From Polynucleobacter sp. AP-Capit-er-40B-B4 (GTDB lineage: Bacteria; Pseudomonadota; Gammaproteobacteria; Burkholderiales; Burkholderiaceae), in contig NZ_JACVOV010000001.1 in assembly GCF_018882245.1 (NCBI RefSeq), forward strand, positions 806,001 to 870,000: a DNA stretch of 64,000 nucleotides. The letters are read 5' to 3'. Made by a program: the position numbers and the translations under genes. Under the pieces are notes generated by a model that searched no databases, was not told the DNA's origin, and saw nothing but the letters and a program-made list of their open reading frames with translations. Position 1 is the stretch's first letter, and each line of letters opens with the position of its first letter. Positions 38,501-47,698 of this stretch are shown here, piece after piece.

Positions 38501-40246
38501 TGGCTGGCTAACTTCCAAGCGCATTGGTGGATTGATATTGTTGGTGTCTAACAAGTTCGGTTTAGGTCCGATGAAGGAAACCAAAGACATCACCATGTTC
38601 TCGCGAATTGGGTCAATCGGAGGGTTAGTAACTTGTGCAAACAATTGTTTGAAGTAGTTATAGAGAGGTTTGTTCTTATTAGAGAGAACCGCTAATGGGC
38701 TGTCGTTACCCATTGAACCAATAGCCTCCTCACCATTCATGGCCATCGGAGCCATGAGGAATTTAATATCTTCCTGGGTGTAACCAAATGCTTGCTGGCG
38801 ATCTAATAACTTAGCCGCTGGACGAATGGTAGTTTTCTCATCAACCAAATCCACCTTGCTGGCATCAACTTCGTCCAATTTCACACGAACGGCATCAATC
38901 CAGCTCTTATATGGCTTAGCCTTGGAAACCGCATTCTTCAATTCAACATCATCAATGATGCGACCTTGCTCCATGTCGATCATGAACATCTTGCCTGGCT
39001 GCAAACGCCATTTTTGAACGATCTTGCTCTCTGGAATAGGCAATACACCAGCCTCAGATCCCATGATGACAAGGTCATCATCGGTAACGTAATAACGTGC
39101 TGGACGCAAACCATTGCGATCTAAAGTTGCGCCGATTTGACGACCATCGGTAAATGCCATTGCTGCAGGACCATCCCATGGCTCCATCATTGCTGCATGG
39201 TATTCATAGAAAGCGCGACGATTGTCATCCATCAATGCATGCTGTTCCCATGCTTCTGGAATCATCATCATCATGGCTTGAGCCAATGGGTAGCCAGACA
39301 TTACCAACAACTCTAAACAGTTATCGAAACACGCAGTGTCTGATTGGCCTGGATAAATTAATGGCCAAAGTTTTTGCAAGTCATCGCCAAGCACTGGTGA
39401 GCTAATTGCACCTTCACGTGCATTCACCCAGTTGACGTTACCTTTAACAGTATTGATCTCGCCGTTATGCGCAATCATGCGATACGGATGCGCCAATTCC
39501 CAAGCAGGGAATGTATTAGTAGAGAAGCGTTGATGTACTAATGCCAACGCTGATACAGTGCGCTTATCTTGCAAGTCTTGGTAATACGCACCCACCTGGT
39601 TCGCCAACAGCAAACCCTTATAAACAATGGTGCGAGCAGACATTGAGGCAACGAAATATTCCTTGCCATGCTTGAGATGCAAATCTTGAATCGCATGACT
39701 TGCTGTCTTACGAATTACATACAACTTACGCTCAAGCGCATCGGTTGTCATGATGTCGCGACCACGACCAATAAAAATTTGACGAATAAATGGCTCTGTC
39801 ATTTGCACTGTTGGAGACATCGGCAATTTCACATCCACCGGAACATCTCTCCAACCCAAAACAACCTGACCCTCTAAACGAACAGTGCGCTCTAATTCTT
39901 GTTCACACGCCAAACGTGAAGCATGTTCTTTTGGCAAGAAAATCATGCCAACGCCATACTCGCCTAGTGGCGGCAAAGTCACACCTTGCTTAGCCATTTC
40001 TTCGCGATATAAAGTATCTGGAATCTGAATCAAGATACCGGCACCATCACCCATCAAAGGATCAGCACCGACTGCTCCCCGGTGATCTAAGTTCTCAAGA
40101 ATCTGCAAACCCTGAGAAACGATCTCATGGGATTTCTTGCCTTTAATGTGTGCAACGAATCCTACGCCGCAAGCGTCGTGCTCATTACTTGGGTCATATA
40201 AACCTTGAGCGATAGGGCGAAGATCTGTATTTAATTGTGTAGTCAT
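35501..40246 (-). CDS. gltB: Glutamate synthase (NADPH) large subunit
   Basis: GltB makes two glutamates from glutamine and 2-oxoglutarate. From the chosen start at 40246 (1581 residues) the class II glutaminase nucleophile is Cys26 in EHDACGVGF after a short propeptide. The central FMN and 3Fe-4S synthase domain ([37 protein letters not shown]) and the C-terminal GXGXG-rich beta-helix ([27 protein letters not shown]) are complete. An upstream extension to 40369 would cross the dyad repeat and is rejected. GGAAAT precedes the ATG. Confidence 0.97.
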   Translation of the reverse strand: MTTQLNTDLRPIAQGLYDPSNEHDACGVGFVAHIKGKKSHEIVSQGLQILENLDHRGAVGADPLMGDGAGILIQIPDTLYREEMAKQGVTLPPLGEYGVGMIFLPKEHASRLACEQELERTVRLEGQVVLGWRDVPVDVKLPMSPTVQMTEPFIRQIFIGRGRDIMTTDALERKLYVIRKTASHAIQDLHLKHGKEYFVASMSARTIVYKGLLLANQVGAYYQDLQDKRTVSALALVHQRFSTNTFPAWELAHPYRMIAHNGEINTVKGNVNWVNAREGAISSPVLGDDLQKLWPLIYPGQSDTACFDNCLELLVMSGYPLAQAMMMMIPEAWEQHALMDDNRRAFYEYHAAMMEPWDGPAAMAFTDGRQIGATLDRNGLRPARYYVTDDDLVIMGSEAGVLPIPESKIVQKWRLQPGKMFMIDMEQGRIIDDVELKNAVSKAKPYKSWIDAVRVKLDEVDASKVDLVDEKTTIRPAAKLLDRQQAFGYTQEDIKFLMAPMAMNGEEAIGSMGNDSPLAVLSNKNKPLYNYFKQLFAQVTNPPIDPIRENMVMSLVSFIGPKPNLLDTNNINPPMRLEVSQPILDFDDITKIRHIGHYTNGKFRSYELDICYPASWGKAGIEARLASLCAEAADAVRSGYNILIVSDRQVDEKHVAIPALLATSAIHQHLVQKGLRTSVGLVVETGSARETHHFALLAGYGAEAVHPYLAMETLAEMAKGLSGDLSAEKAVKNFVKAIGKGLQKVMSKMGISTYMSYTGSQIFEAIGLNHDIIDQYFKGTPSNVGGIGVFEVAEEALRMHSSAFGNDPVLTNMLDAGGEYAFRIRGENHMWTPDTIAKLQHSTRIGAEKGYQTYKEYANIINDQTKRQMTLRGLFEFKIDPAKAIPLDEVESAKEIVKRFATGAMSLGSISTEAHATLAIAMNRIGGKSNTGEGGEDPNRYVNELKGIPIKKGESLASILGSDVVEANIPLQDGDSLRSKIKQVASGRFGVTTEYLRSADQIQIKMAQGAKPGEGGQLPGGKVSDYIGKLRFSVPGVGLISPPPHHDIYSIEDIAQLIHDLKNVNPKADVSVKLVSEVGVGTVAAGVAKAKADHVVIAGHDGGTGASPLSSIKHAGSPWELGLAETQQTLVLNGLRSRIRVQADGQMKTGRDVVIGALLGADEFGFATAPLVVEGCIMMRKCHLNTCPVGVATQDPELRKKFSGKPEHVVNFFFFIAEEAREIMAQLGIRKFDDLIGRVDLLDTRKGIENWKVHGLDFSKIFAEPQVAAEVPRYQVLTQDHGLASALDNILIEKSEPALERGEKVSFIVPVKNVNRTVGAMLSGEVAQRYGHAGLPDDTIHIQLNGTAGQSFAAFLARGITLDLVGDGNDYVGKGLSGGRVIVRAPHEFRGDTAKNIIVGNTVLYGAIAGEAFFNGVAGERFAVRNSGATTVVEGTGDHGCEYMTGGTVVVLGATGRNFAAGMSGGIAYVYDEDGLFDKRCNTSMATLEKVLPSAEQIAKMPKSEWHAPVDVKDGGERLTDEQILKGLIERHFRHTGSERAKALLADWENARGRFVKVLPTEYKRALGELWEKAQNKTVAA

Positions 40247-40440
40247 AGTATTTCCGAGGGGCGACAAAGGCCTAATTACTTTTGGAGGATCAAATATAGG
40301 TGAATACCCATACCGATGCAATAGAAATAAAATGTGTCTGTCCCATTTATTTTGCTGCCGCGCCAACATGTATTACTTATATGGGGACAGAGTCATAATA
40401 TTCAATGCCCTAAACTGATTTCAGAGGAGTTTTTATTTCT
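40247..40440. promoter_or_regulatory. gltB upstream region with dyad repeat
   Basis: This 194-base gap separates the transposase 3' end from gltB. It must hold the gltB promoter. It contains TCTGTCCCAT (40337-40346) and its near-perfect inverted partner ATGGGGACAGA (40381-40391), with longer flanking similarity (TGTG and TCA). Such GGGGACAGA dyads commonly flank RAYT-type transposase genes. The AT-rich segment at 40264-40336 may hold the promoter. Confidence 0.6.
40337..40391. repeat. REP-like dyad near transposase gene
   Basis: Two inverted arms, TCTGTCCCAT and ATGGGGACAGA, 34 bases apart, with one extra G in the right arm. It is 50 bases downstream of the transposase stop codon. The right and left units could be recognition sequences for this transposase. 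Confidence 0.6.
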
Positions 40441-41145
40441 CTAAGTCGTTGAATTTACTAAGCTTATTTTTCTAGGACGGCCGCGATGCCGTATTGTTGC
40501 TATCTCTGGGGCATTTTTGAAGAGCTTTTTCGCATAAATATCACTTACCCAGGGTTTGGAACGTACTAAAGATTCGGTGATTTGTCGATCCTCCCAGTGG
40601 GGCGCCCCCTCCTTAACAAAGTTCGCCCAACTCATCTGCCTTTCAAAAGGAGTATTGCCTAAACGCCAAAAATGCTGATGATCCACTAGCCAGGGTTCGG
40701 CATTGCCTCCAATATGCGTTGCAAAACTAGTCCAAGTGGAGCTTTGGGGGTTAGATTCAAATCCAGCTCTTACAGGATTGAGTTCTATATAACGCTGGCA
40801 ACGCAAAAAATAATCGGGATCAATTAGGGATGAGCGGTACCTTCCCTCCCAAATTGTTCCCGAGCGACGGTGCTGTTGATTGAAATACTGCGCATAACGA
40901 CGTCCCAAAGATTGCATAGTTTTTGCAAGTGAGTCTTCGTTTTGCGGAGTCATCAACAGGTGAACATGATTGGGCATCAAAGCAAAAGCATGAACTGCGC
41001 AACCAAATTGCCTTGCCGCCTCACGCAACCACTCTAAGTAAGTGCGCCGATCTTCATCGGTAAAAAAAAGTGTCTCACGGTTATTACCGCGGACCATCAC
41101 ATGCATTGCTTGGCCGGGTATTACAGTGCGAGCTTGCCGTGCCAT
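40441..41145 (-). mobile_element. RAYT-type single-strand transposase (Y1/HUH family)
   Basis: An IS200-like Y1 transposase of the REP-associated subfamily. The HUH motif is MPNHVHLL (H60, H62) and the nucleophilic tyrosine is probably Y87 in RRYAQYFNQ. RSGTIWEGRYRSSLI and YIELNPVRAG are characteristic. The 234-residue protein appears intact. There are no IS terminal repeats or target duplications visible, so it is more likely a domesticated RAYT than an active IS. It lies 12 bases after the mrcA stop codon on the same strand. Confidence 0.88.
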
Positions 41146-41157
41146 CTTAGAAGCGAA

Positions 41158-43494
41158 CTACTGCAGTTCGCGTGCACCGCCGCTATTTGAGAATTCTGGA
41201 ATAAACCAGTCGCCATCAACTTGAGTTACTCCACTAGGCACTTCACGTGCCTGCTGTGGAATATCTCTTAATGCTGTACTCATATAAGAGATCCACATTG
41301 GCAATGCAAGACCGCCACCAGTTTCTCGATCACCTAAGCTGGCTGGCTTATCAAAACCAATCCATGCAACAGCAACTACTTTCGGGTTATACCCAGCAAA
41401 CCAAGCATCATGAGAATCATTGGTAGTACCAGTCTTACCCGCAATATCATTGCGCCCCAACTTACCGCGTGCAGAAGCTGCGGTACCAGTCTTGGTTACC
41501 TCTTGCAACATGCTATCCATTACGAAAGCAGTTCGCGCATCCAATACACGAGGAGCATCCTCACGAGCGTGAGTTGGCTTTGCTTCAAACATGACAGTGC
41601 CTTTAGAGTCCACCATCTTATCAATCAAGAATGGATCCACTCGATACCCGCCGTTGGCAAACACACTATAAGCAGATGCCATTTGCAACGGCGTTACTGA
41701 ACCCGCCCCTAAAGCCATTGTTAAGTAAGGTGGATGCTTCTCTGGTTCAAAACCAAAACGCTGAATATATTCCTGTGCATAGGAAGGGCCAATAGCACGA
41801 ATGATACGAACGGAAACCAAGTTTTTGGATTTTGCTAAAGCATTCCGCAAGCGCATCATCCCATCATATTTGCCATCGTAGTTTTTTGGCTCCCAGGCCT
41901 GACTACCTGTTTCCATGCTGCCAATTGATAGGGGTGCATCATTCACCATCGTGCTAGGACTAAAGCCTTTTTCAATAGCAGCTGCATAAATAAATGGCTT
42001 AAATGACGAGCCTGGCTGACGCAAGGCTTGTGTCACATGGTTGAATTGATTGCGCCGAAAATCAAAGCCGCCCACCAAAGAGAGAATGGCGCCGGTCTCT
42101 GCATTCATAGACACAAAGGCCGCTTCAACTTGTGGCAGTTGTGCCAACTTCCAAACTCCACCATCAGATAACAGGCGTACAACCGCTCCAGGACGCAAGC
42201 GCTTCTTAGGCTGGGTGCTATCAGTGATAGATGCGGCCGCCAGCTTCATACCATCGCCTTTAATGGTGATGGTATCGCCAGTAGCAATCATGACCTGCAT
42301 TTCCTTCGGCTTCACATCAAGCACAACACCAGACTGCAAATCATCCAACTGTGGATACGCAAGTAACGCTTCATCAATCGCACGTTGGCGCTTGACAGAA
42401 TCTTCCGGTAACTCAATAAATCCCTCGGGGCCACGATAAGCATGACGCAAGTCGTATTCAAAAATTCCTTTGCGCACTGCCTTATAGGCTGCGTCTTGAT
42501 CCGCTTTCAAGATAGTGGTGTAAACATCAATTCCTTGGGAGTAGATTGCCTCACCATATTGTGTGAATAGCAATTGACGCACCATCTCTGCAGGGAAATC
42601 TGCGCGTACTGCAAACTCATTGCCAAGACCACGAATATGCAATTCCTCAATCATCGCTTTTTGGTACTCCTCTGGGGTGATGTAGCCCAGATCGCGCATA
42701 CGCTGGAGAATGTACTCTTGACGAATCTTGGCCCGGCGGAAGTTGCTTACCGGGTTATAGGCTGATGGCGCCTTTGGCAATCCAGCCAACATGGCTGACT
42801 CAGCAATGGTGATGTCTTTTAACTCTTTACCAAAATAGATCTGTGCTGCACTAGAAAAACCATAAGCCCGTTGTCCTAAGAATATCTGGTTCATATAAAT
42901 CTCCAGAATTTTGTCTTTGGTTAATTGAGACTCAATTTCCCAGGCTAATAAAACTTCATAGATTTTTCGGCTAAAGGTCTTCTCATTACTGAGGAAGAAA
43001 TTACGTGCCACCTGCATAGTGATGGTTGAAGCGCCCTGCGAAAGATGTCCACGTAAGTTGGTTAATGCAGCCCGCAAAATTCCAACATAGTCCACGCCAC
43101 CATGAGAATAGAAGCGATCGTCCTCAATTGCTAAAACAGCATTGCGCATGCTTTGAGGAATTTCATTTAACGGGATTACCTTGCGACGCTCTTCACCAAA
43201 CTCACCAATCAATACTTTGTCTGCCGTGTAGATGCGCAGAGGGGTCTTTGGGTTGTAATCAGTTAGGGCGGAAATTTTTGGGAGATTAGGTTTCGCTACC
43301 AAAAATGCGTAACCCATCAATAAGGTAATTACCACTGCAAAAACTACGCCGATGATCAGCAGAGCCTTGACCAGAGGATTGCTTGAATTCTTGCGCGGCA
43401 AGCCAGGCTGAACTCGTGTTTGCCGAGGACGTCTATCAGATGGACGAATAGGACGCTGATTGAGCGGCGGCTTGTCTTTTGGAGGTAAGGCCAT
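41158..43494 (-). CDS. mrcA: Penicillin-binding protein 1A
   Basis: A bifunctional peptidoglycan synthase. After a basic proline-rich N-terminus and one membrane anchor (about 45-65), the GT51 glycosyltransferase domain shows EDDRFYSHGGVD and GASTITMQVARNFFL. The transpeptidase domain has SSFKPF (SxxK), SKN and KTGT. Residues in between form an OB-like insert typical of PBP1A. Length 778. It is divergent from the pilus-like genes, which matches the mrcA-pil locus arrangement of many proteobacteria. Confidence 0.97.
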   Translation of the reverse strand: MALPPKDKPPLNQRPIRPSDRRPRQTRVQPGLPRKNSSNPLVKALLIIGVVFAVVITLLMGYAFLVAKPNLPKISALTDYNPKTPLRIYTADKVLIGEFGEERRKVIPLNEIPQSMRNAVLAIEDDRFYSHGGVDYVGILRAALTNLRGHLSQGASTITMQVARNFFLSNEKTFSRKIYEVLLAWEIESQLTKDKILEIYMNQIFLGQRAYGFSSAAQIYFGKELKDITIAESAMLAGLPKAPSAYNPVSNFRRAKIRQEYILQRMRDLGYITPEEYQKAMIEELHIRGLGNEFAVRADFPAEMVRQLLFTQYGEAIYSQGIDVYTTILKADQDAAYKAVRKGIFEYDLRHAYRGPEGFIELPEDSVKRQRAIDEALLAYPQLDDLQSGVVLDVKPKEMQVMIATGDTITIKGDGMKLAAASITDSTQPKKRLRPGAVVRLLSDGGVWKLAQLPQVEAAFVSMNAETGAILSLVGGFDFRRNQFNHVTQALRQPGSSFKPFIYAAAIEKGFSPSTMVNDAPLSIGSMETGSQAWEPKNYDGKYDGMMRLRNALAKSKNLVSVRIIRAIGPSYAQEYIQRFGFEPEKHPPYLTMALGAGSVTPLQMASAYSVFANGGYRVDPFLIDKMVDSKGTVMFEAKPTHAREDAPRVLDARTAFVMDSMLQEVTKTGTAASARGKLGRNDIAGKTGTTNDSHDAWFAGYNPKVVAVAWIGFDKPASLGDRETGGGLALPMWISYMSTALRDIPQQAREVPSGVTQVDGDWFIPEFSNSGGARELQ

Positions 43495-43599
43495 ATGCCC
43501 AAATTATAGGGTGCTTAGTCAATTTCCCTAAAAGCTCCAAAACCCCTGTTTTATGAATAGTAAAAGCCTAATTTCTGACGTTGGGTTCAAGCTGGGCTG

Positions 43600-44331
43600 A
43601 TGGCTTTTCAGGGCTCAACACTCAAGAATGGAGTCATGCCTGCACGCCACATTTCTAGCCAATCATTTGATGAAATTTTGAGCGATCTCGGCGATGACCC
43701 GGCCATCCCAGACCCTCATGGAATACGTAAGCCACCATCCCCGCAAGGCGCCCCCTCCAAAGCTTCAGGACAGAATGATCACCCTCGTTTCGTGGACTCC
43801 CTTCACAAACTTCAGATCCCAAATTCTGTTCAAAAAATGGGAGTGTTGATTGTCCTTTTTCTTGGGGTCTTAATAGCGGCAGCTGTTGCAGTCTCCATTG
43901 CCTTTAATACCCTTAATCAGGCGTCTCAAAGCACTCAAGAGGAATCTCAAAAGCTCATTTCCGAACTAAAAAAGGAGATGGCCTTAATGCGCGATGAATT
44001 TCATCAAGATCAAGATGATTTATATGCAGCAATAGATGAAATAGAAGTAAGTATTCACTCATTAATGAATAAAAAGCCTGAAAGCAGGGTTTCTAGCAAA
44101 CCTAAGACGCCCTCCTATGAGGCCGAATTACGCCGCTGGCGCTACTTGGGTGCAGCCCAAATGGGAGGCTCTCATCAGGCATTTTTCAATACCGGGAAAA
44201 GCAATATTGCTTTTGAAAAAGGAGGTCAAGCTTTAGGCGAATGGCGTCTTAGCAGCATAGAAAATGACAGCGCAATCTTCTCTCATCCGGAAGGCAAATT
44301 TCTAGTGTTGAAAGCCTTCTCAAACGAATGA
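43600..44331 (+). CDS. Bitopic coiled-coil protein at the pilMNOP position
   Basis: No firm family. The 243 residues comprise a disordered proline-rich N-terminus (1-75), one membrane helix (about 80-104), a charged coiled coil (106-157) and a small C-terminal domain (178-241). The last part, AFEKGGQALGEWRLSSIENDSAIF, has the glycine and WRL pattern of PilP/GspC-type beta domains. Order of helix, coiled coil and beta domain, and position right before a secretin gene, suggest a combined PilO/PilP-like linker between inner membrane and secretin. The start at 43600 has only a weak ribosome binding site; 43636 is an alternative. It overlaps the secretin start by four bases. Confidence 0.65.
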   Translation: MAFQGSTLKNGVMPARHISSQSFDEILSDLGDDPAIPDPHGIRKPPSPQGAPSKASGQNDHPRFVDSLHKLQIPNSVQKMGVLIVLFLGVLIAAAVAVSIAFNTLNQASQSTQEESQKLISELKKEMALMRDEFHQDQDDLYAAIDEIEVSIHSLMNKKPESRVSSKPKTPSYEAELRRWRYLGAAQMGGSHQAFFNTGKSNIAFEKGGQALGEWRLSSIENDSAIFSHPEGKFLVLKAFSNE

Positions 44332-45449
44332 GCCCCTGCATTCACCCCCTCCAAAAATACTTCAATAGAGCCTGCTTTTTGCTGGCTTTATTCATGCTGC
44401 TTTCACCAAAACTAGCGGACGGAAACTTGCCCTCACAAAATCATTTTCTGAGCCCAATTAGTCTGCAATTTACCGACATTGAAATAAGAGATCTTTTGCA
44501 GGTTTTAGCAAAATTAGGTAACACCAATTTTTTATTAAGCGAGTCAATCAAGGGGAAGATTTCGGTCGACCTCAACAAGACTCCCTGGCAGACCGCCCTC
44601 CACTCCATTCTTGCCAGTCGTGGTTTGAGACTCGTACGTAATGGTGATATTTACTGGATTGGGCCCCACGCAGAAATCCAAGCCTTCCAAAAGTTTCGTC
44701 GCGAGGATGCAGCCCTTCCTTTTGGTGGAGATCACATCAATAGCCCCAGGCAGATTCTGATAGAAGCTCGCATTGTGGAAGCGGATGAACGCTTTGCTAA
44801 GGAGCTGGGAGTCAAGCTAGGGTATCAAGCTAACGGCATACGTGGCAATGCAGAACAACAGATAAAAGGCAGCATGGATTTGGCTGGCGCAGGATTAAGC
44901 GGCTTTAATCCAGCAGCCATAGCAGCAACCTTAGTCTCCAGAAATGGGAGTCGCATTCTTCAGGCAGAGCTTTCCGCCCTAGAATCTGAGGGCCAAGGAA
45001 AAATTCTTTCCAACCCCCGAATCATGACAGGCGACCAAGTGAAAGCCACAATTGAGCAAGGCACTGAACTCCCCTATCAAACTTCCAATCAAAATGGCAG
45101 CAAATTGCAATTTAGAAAGGCCAATTTAAGACTCGAAGTTCTTCCTAAAATTCATCCAGATGGAAAGATTTCAATGCTAGTGGGGATCAATAAAGATACG
45201 GTAGGCATGAAAACAGAGCAGGGTTATGCGATTGATACCAAAAGCCTTAGTTCCGAGGTCACCGTTGAGAATGGTGGAACAGCGATCATTGGCGGCATCT
45301 TCCAAACTACCGAAAGAGAAGATGAAGTCAAAATCCCTTTATTAGGGGATATACCGCTAATTGGCCATTTTTTCCGTCATAAATCCAAATTACAAGACAA
45401 AACTGAATTGTTAGTCTTTTTAACTCCGACCGTTCTCGACAAACCCTAA
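44328..45449 (+). CDS. Short secretin (PilQ/HofQ-like)
   Basis: An outer-membrane secretin of 373 residues, about half the usual PilQ length. A signal peptide (to about residue 33) is followed by one STN/N0 domain (LQFTDIEIRDLLQVLAKLGNTNFLL), a linker with the RQILIEARIVEADE N1-like segment, and the secretin barrel (GKILSNPRIMTGDQVKATIEQG, VENGGTAIIGGIFQ, PLLGDIPLIGHFFRHK, LLVFLTPTV). AMIN domains of PilQ are absent. Size and layout match HofQ/ComE secretins used in DNA uptake. It is followed by aroK-aroB, the usual neighbours of pilQ. Confidence 0.88.
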   Translation: MSPCIHPLQKYFNRACFLLALFMLLSPKLADGNLPSQNHFLSPISLQFTDIEIRDLLQVLAKLGNTNFLLSESIKGKISVDLNKTPWQTALHSILASRGLRLVRNGDIYWIGPHAEIQAFQKFRREDAALPFGGDHINSPRQILIEARIVEADERFAKELGVKLGYQANGIRGNAEQQIKGSMDLAGAGLSGFNPAAIAATLVSRNGSRILQAELSALESEGQGKILSNPRIMTGDQVKATIEQGTELPYQTSNQNGSKLQFRKANLRLEVLPKIHPDGKISMLVGINKDTVGMKTEQGYAIDTKSLSSEVTVENGGTAIIGGIFQTTEREDEVKIPLLGDIPLIGHFFRHKSKLQDKTELLVFLTPTVLDKP

Positions 45450-45461
45450 TAAAATCGAAGG

Positions 45462-45986
45462 GTGAACTCTTCGACAAACAATATCTTTCTGATCGGCCTC
45501 ATGGGCGCCGGGAAGTCGACCGTCGGAAAAGTTTTAGCAAAAAAATTAGGGCGCCGATTTCTGGATGCTGACCACGTCATCGAAGAGCGCTGCGGCGTAA
45601 AAATTCCCGTCATATTTGAAATGGAAGGCGAGGAAGGATTTCGCAAACGAGAGGCGCAAGCCATTCGCGAAATCACCTCTGAAAAAGATATCATTTTGGC
45701 AACTGGCGGAGGCGCTATTCTCTTACCAGAAAATCGCCAAGCACTAAGTGAGCATGGAACTGTTATCTACTTACACGCCAATCCAATTGAACTCTGGCAT
45801 CGCACTAAGGGTGGCGAAGGTCGCCCACTTCTTAAAAATGGTGACGCTAAAAAAATACTAGAGAACTTGTACGCTATTCGCGATCCTCTCTATCGTGAAA
45901 TTGCTGACCATGTGATTGAAACTGGTAAACCAAGTGTTAATCAGTTGGTTAACACCTTAATCATGCAACTTGAACTCTCCGCTTAA
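45462..45986 (+). CDS. aroK: Shikimate kinase AroK
   Basis: AroK phosphorylates shikimate at the 3-hydroxyl in aromatic synthesis. P-loop [20 protein letters not shown] with the shikimate-binding Asp, ATGGGAILL and the lid arginine in GGEGRPLLK are visible. Length 174. The start is GTG at 45462, 12 bases after the secretin stop, with GAAGG close upstream. Confidence 0.96.
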   Translation: MNSSTNNIFLIGLMGAGKSTVGKVLAKKLGRRFLDADHVIEERCGVKIPVIFEMEGEEGFRKREAQAIREITSEKDIILATGGGAILLPENRQALSEHGTVIYLHANPIELWHRTKGGEGRPLLKNGDAKKILENLYAIRDPLYREIADHVIETGKPSVNQLVNTLIMQLELSA

Positions 45987-45999
45987 ATACACTGGCACT

Positions 46000-47085
46000 A
46001 TGATGAAAACACTTGAAGTTGATCTTGGAAATCGCAGCTATCCAATCTATATTGGTACAGACCTGATTGATCAACCAAACTTATTTAGCGCCTGCGAAAA
46101 AGCAACTTCGATTTATATCGTCAGCAACACTACGGTTGCTCCCCTCTATGCCGAGCGTCTGACCAAGACTCTCAATACTTTTGGAAAGCCTGTTAGAGCG
46201 ATCGTCTTGCCAGATGGCGAGTCATTTAAGGACTGGAAAAACCTTCAGCTTATTTTTGATGATCTCTTGAAGTTTGGTGCCGACCGCCAAACGATGTTGG
46301 TTGCCTTAGGCGGTGGAGTTATTGGCGACATGACCGGATTTGCTGCGGCCAGCTTCATGCGGGGCATTCGCTTTATTCAAGTGCCAACCACTTTACTTGC
46401 TCAGGTGGATTCTTCGGTGGGCGGCAAGACTGGGATCAATCATCCTCTCGGTAAAAACATGATCGGTGCTTTTCATCAGCCGGCGGCAGTGATTGCAGAT
46501 CTCAATACATTAAAGACTCTACCTCCAAGAGAACTGTCAGCAGGTCTTGCTGAAGTGGTGAAGCATGGTGCGATCGCTGACGCACCATTTTTGGATTGGA
46601 TTGAAGCCAACGCAACGCCTCTGCTAGCTTGCGACACAGAAGCAATGGGTCATGCAGTGCTACGTTCATGCGAAATTAAATCTGCAGTGGTTTCCGCAGA
46701 TGAAAGAGAAGGTGGTATTCGTGCAACCCTAAACTTTGGCCATACCTTTGGACATGCAATTGAAGCAGGCATGGGTTATGGCGAATGGCTACATGGCGAA
46801 GCGGTTGGTTGCGGCATGGTCTTGGGTGCGGACTTATCTCGCCGCCTTAACTACATCAGCGAAGCCGATGTCCAACGTCTCACCAAAATCATCCAGTCGA
46901 TGAATCTACCAATCACACCTCCAAAGTTTGGCGCCGAACGTTATATGGAACTCATGCAGGTTGACAAAAAAACTGAGGGCGGCCAAATCCGTTACGTTGT
47001 TTTAGAAAAGATTGGCAAAGCCCAGATTAAAAGCGTAGCTGATGCTCAGGTAATTGAAACCTTGAGCGCCACGGGTGCCGCTTAA
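46000..47085 (+). CDS. aroB: 3-dehydroquinate synthase AroB
   Basis: AroB converts DAHP to 3-dehydroquinate using NAD and a divalent metal. Conserved segments are [55 protein letters not shown] and the zinc histidines in [11 protein letters not shown] and [11 protein letters not shown]. The ATG at 46000 (361 residues) is preferred over an in-frame TTG at 45970 that overlaps aroK. The stop codon overlaps that of convergent cyaY by four bases. Confidence 0.95.
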   Translation: MMKTLEVDLGNRSYPIYIGTDLIDQPNLFSACEKATSIYIVSNTTVAPLYAERLTKTLNTFGKPVRAIVLPDGESFKDWKNLQLIFDDLLKFGADRQTMLVALGGGVIGDMTGFAAASFMRGIRFIQVPTTLLAQVDSSVGGKTGINHPLGKNMIGAFHQPAAVIADLNTLKTLPPRELSAGLAEVVKHGAIADAPFLDWIEANATPLLACDTEAMGHAVLRSCEIKSAVVSADEREGGIRATLNFGHTFGHAIEAGMGYGEWLHGEAVGCGMVLGADLSRRLNYISEADVQRLTKIIQSMNLPITPPKFGAERYMELMQVDKKTEGGQIRYVVLEKIGKAQIKSVADAQVIETLSATGAA

Positions 47086-47459
47086 ATTAGGGTAATCTTT
47101 ATTTCTTTGCCAGCTTGAGCGCTAGCAAACTCAGACAAATCACTTAAAAGCTCTTTGCCGGTTTTAGTGTCCAGCCACAAAGGCTTGGCCATAGCGCCAG
47201 CCCAACGATAGTGGTAGCCGCCTGATTTTGCCGCTACCCAAATTTCATGTAAAGGTGGCTGGGTATTCACCACAATGACGCTTTTATCTTTAAAGCGAAC
47301 ATTGATGACATTTCCTCCCTGGCGCTCGACATCTAAATCCAGATCTAATGCATCATCGGCAGCCTCTAAGGCTAGCTCTATAGAATGCAGTAAATGGCTC
47401 CCCAACTGATAAAACTGCTTGTCATCAATGGTTTCTGCGCCTGAATTAGTTGGATTCAT
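47082..47459 (-). CDS. cyaY: Bacterial frataxin CyaY
   Basis: CyaY binds iron and modulates the IscS cysteine desulfurase. Frataxin features are the acidic first helix ([20 protein letters not shown]), [33 protein letters not shown] and the final strand. The start at 47459 (125 residues) has AGGA seven bases upstream; an ATG further upstream at 47504 overlaps the divergent lipoprotein leader. It is divergent from the lptM-lysA pair as in Pseudomonas and Enterobacteria. Confidence 0.92.
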   Translation of the reverse strand: MNPTNSGAETIDDKQFYQLGSHLLHSIELALEAADDALDLDLDVERQGGNVINVRFKDKSVIVVNTQPPLHEIWVAAKSGGYHYRWAGAMAKPLWLDTKTGKELLSDLSEFASAQAGKEIKITLI

Positions 47460-47506
47460 ACTGGAGTCCTGCATGCTATATTCAATCATTCGTTTTAGAG
47501 ACATTC

Positions 47507-47698
47507 ATGATAGCGATTCTTAATAGAACCCTCTGCCTTAGCCTTTTAATATCCCTTGTTGGGTGTGGGGTAAGAGGACAGCTGTACATGCCAAATGTAC
47601 CGCCAGCTCCCGTTGCCCCTTCAGAGCCAGAACCAAAAGGCAAACTCTACCCACCCCAAACACCTGCCAGCCCAAGCAATTCTTCAACGGCCAAGTAA
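47507..47698 (+). CDS. lptM: Small LptM (YifL)-like lipoprotein
   Basis: A 63-residue lipoprotein whose signal peptide ends in LVGC (lipidated Cys20), followed by GVRGQLYMP, which matches the GCGLKGPLYxP start of LptM. LptM helps mature the LptDE lipopolysaccharide translocon in E. coli. The rest is proline-rich and disordered. It reads directly into lysA with a one-base overlap (taATG). Confidence 0.85.
   Translation: MIAILNRTLCLSLLISLVGCGVRGQLYMPNVPPAPVAPSEPEPKGKLYPPQTPASPSNSSTAK

Noticed and set aside
35501..40246. Many plus-strand reading frames opposite gltB
   Set aside because: They are short, lack domains and are explained by codon bias of the long gltB gene.
40247..40369. Longer N-terminus for gltB
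   Set aside because: It would place 41 residues before the Cys nucleophile, cross the dyad repeat and destroy the usual short propeptide. The ATG at 40246 has a reasonable ribosome binding site.
47563..47697. Longer N-terminus for lysA
   Set aside because: It is another frame of the lipoprotein gene. The ATG at 47698 overlaps its stop codon and fits LysA length.
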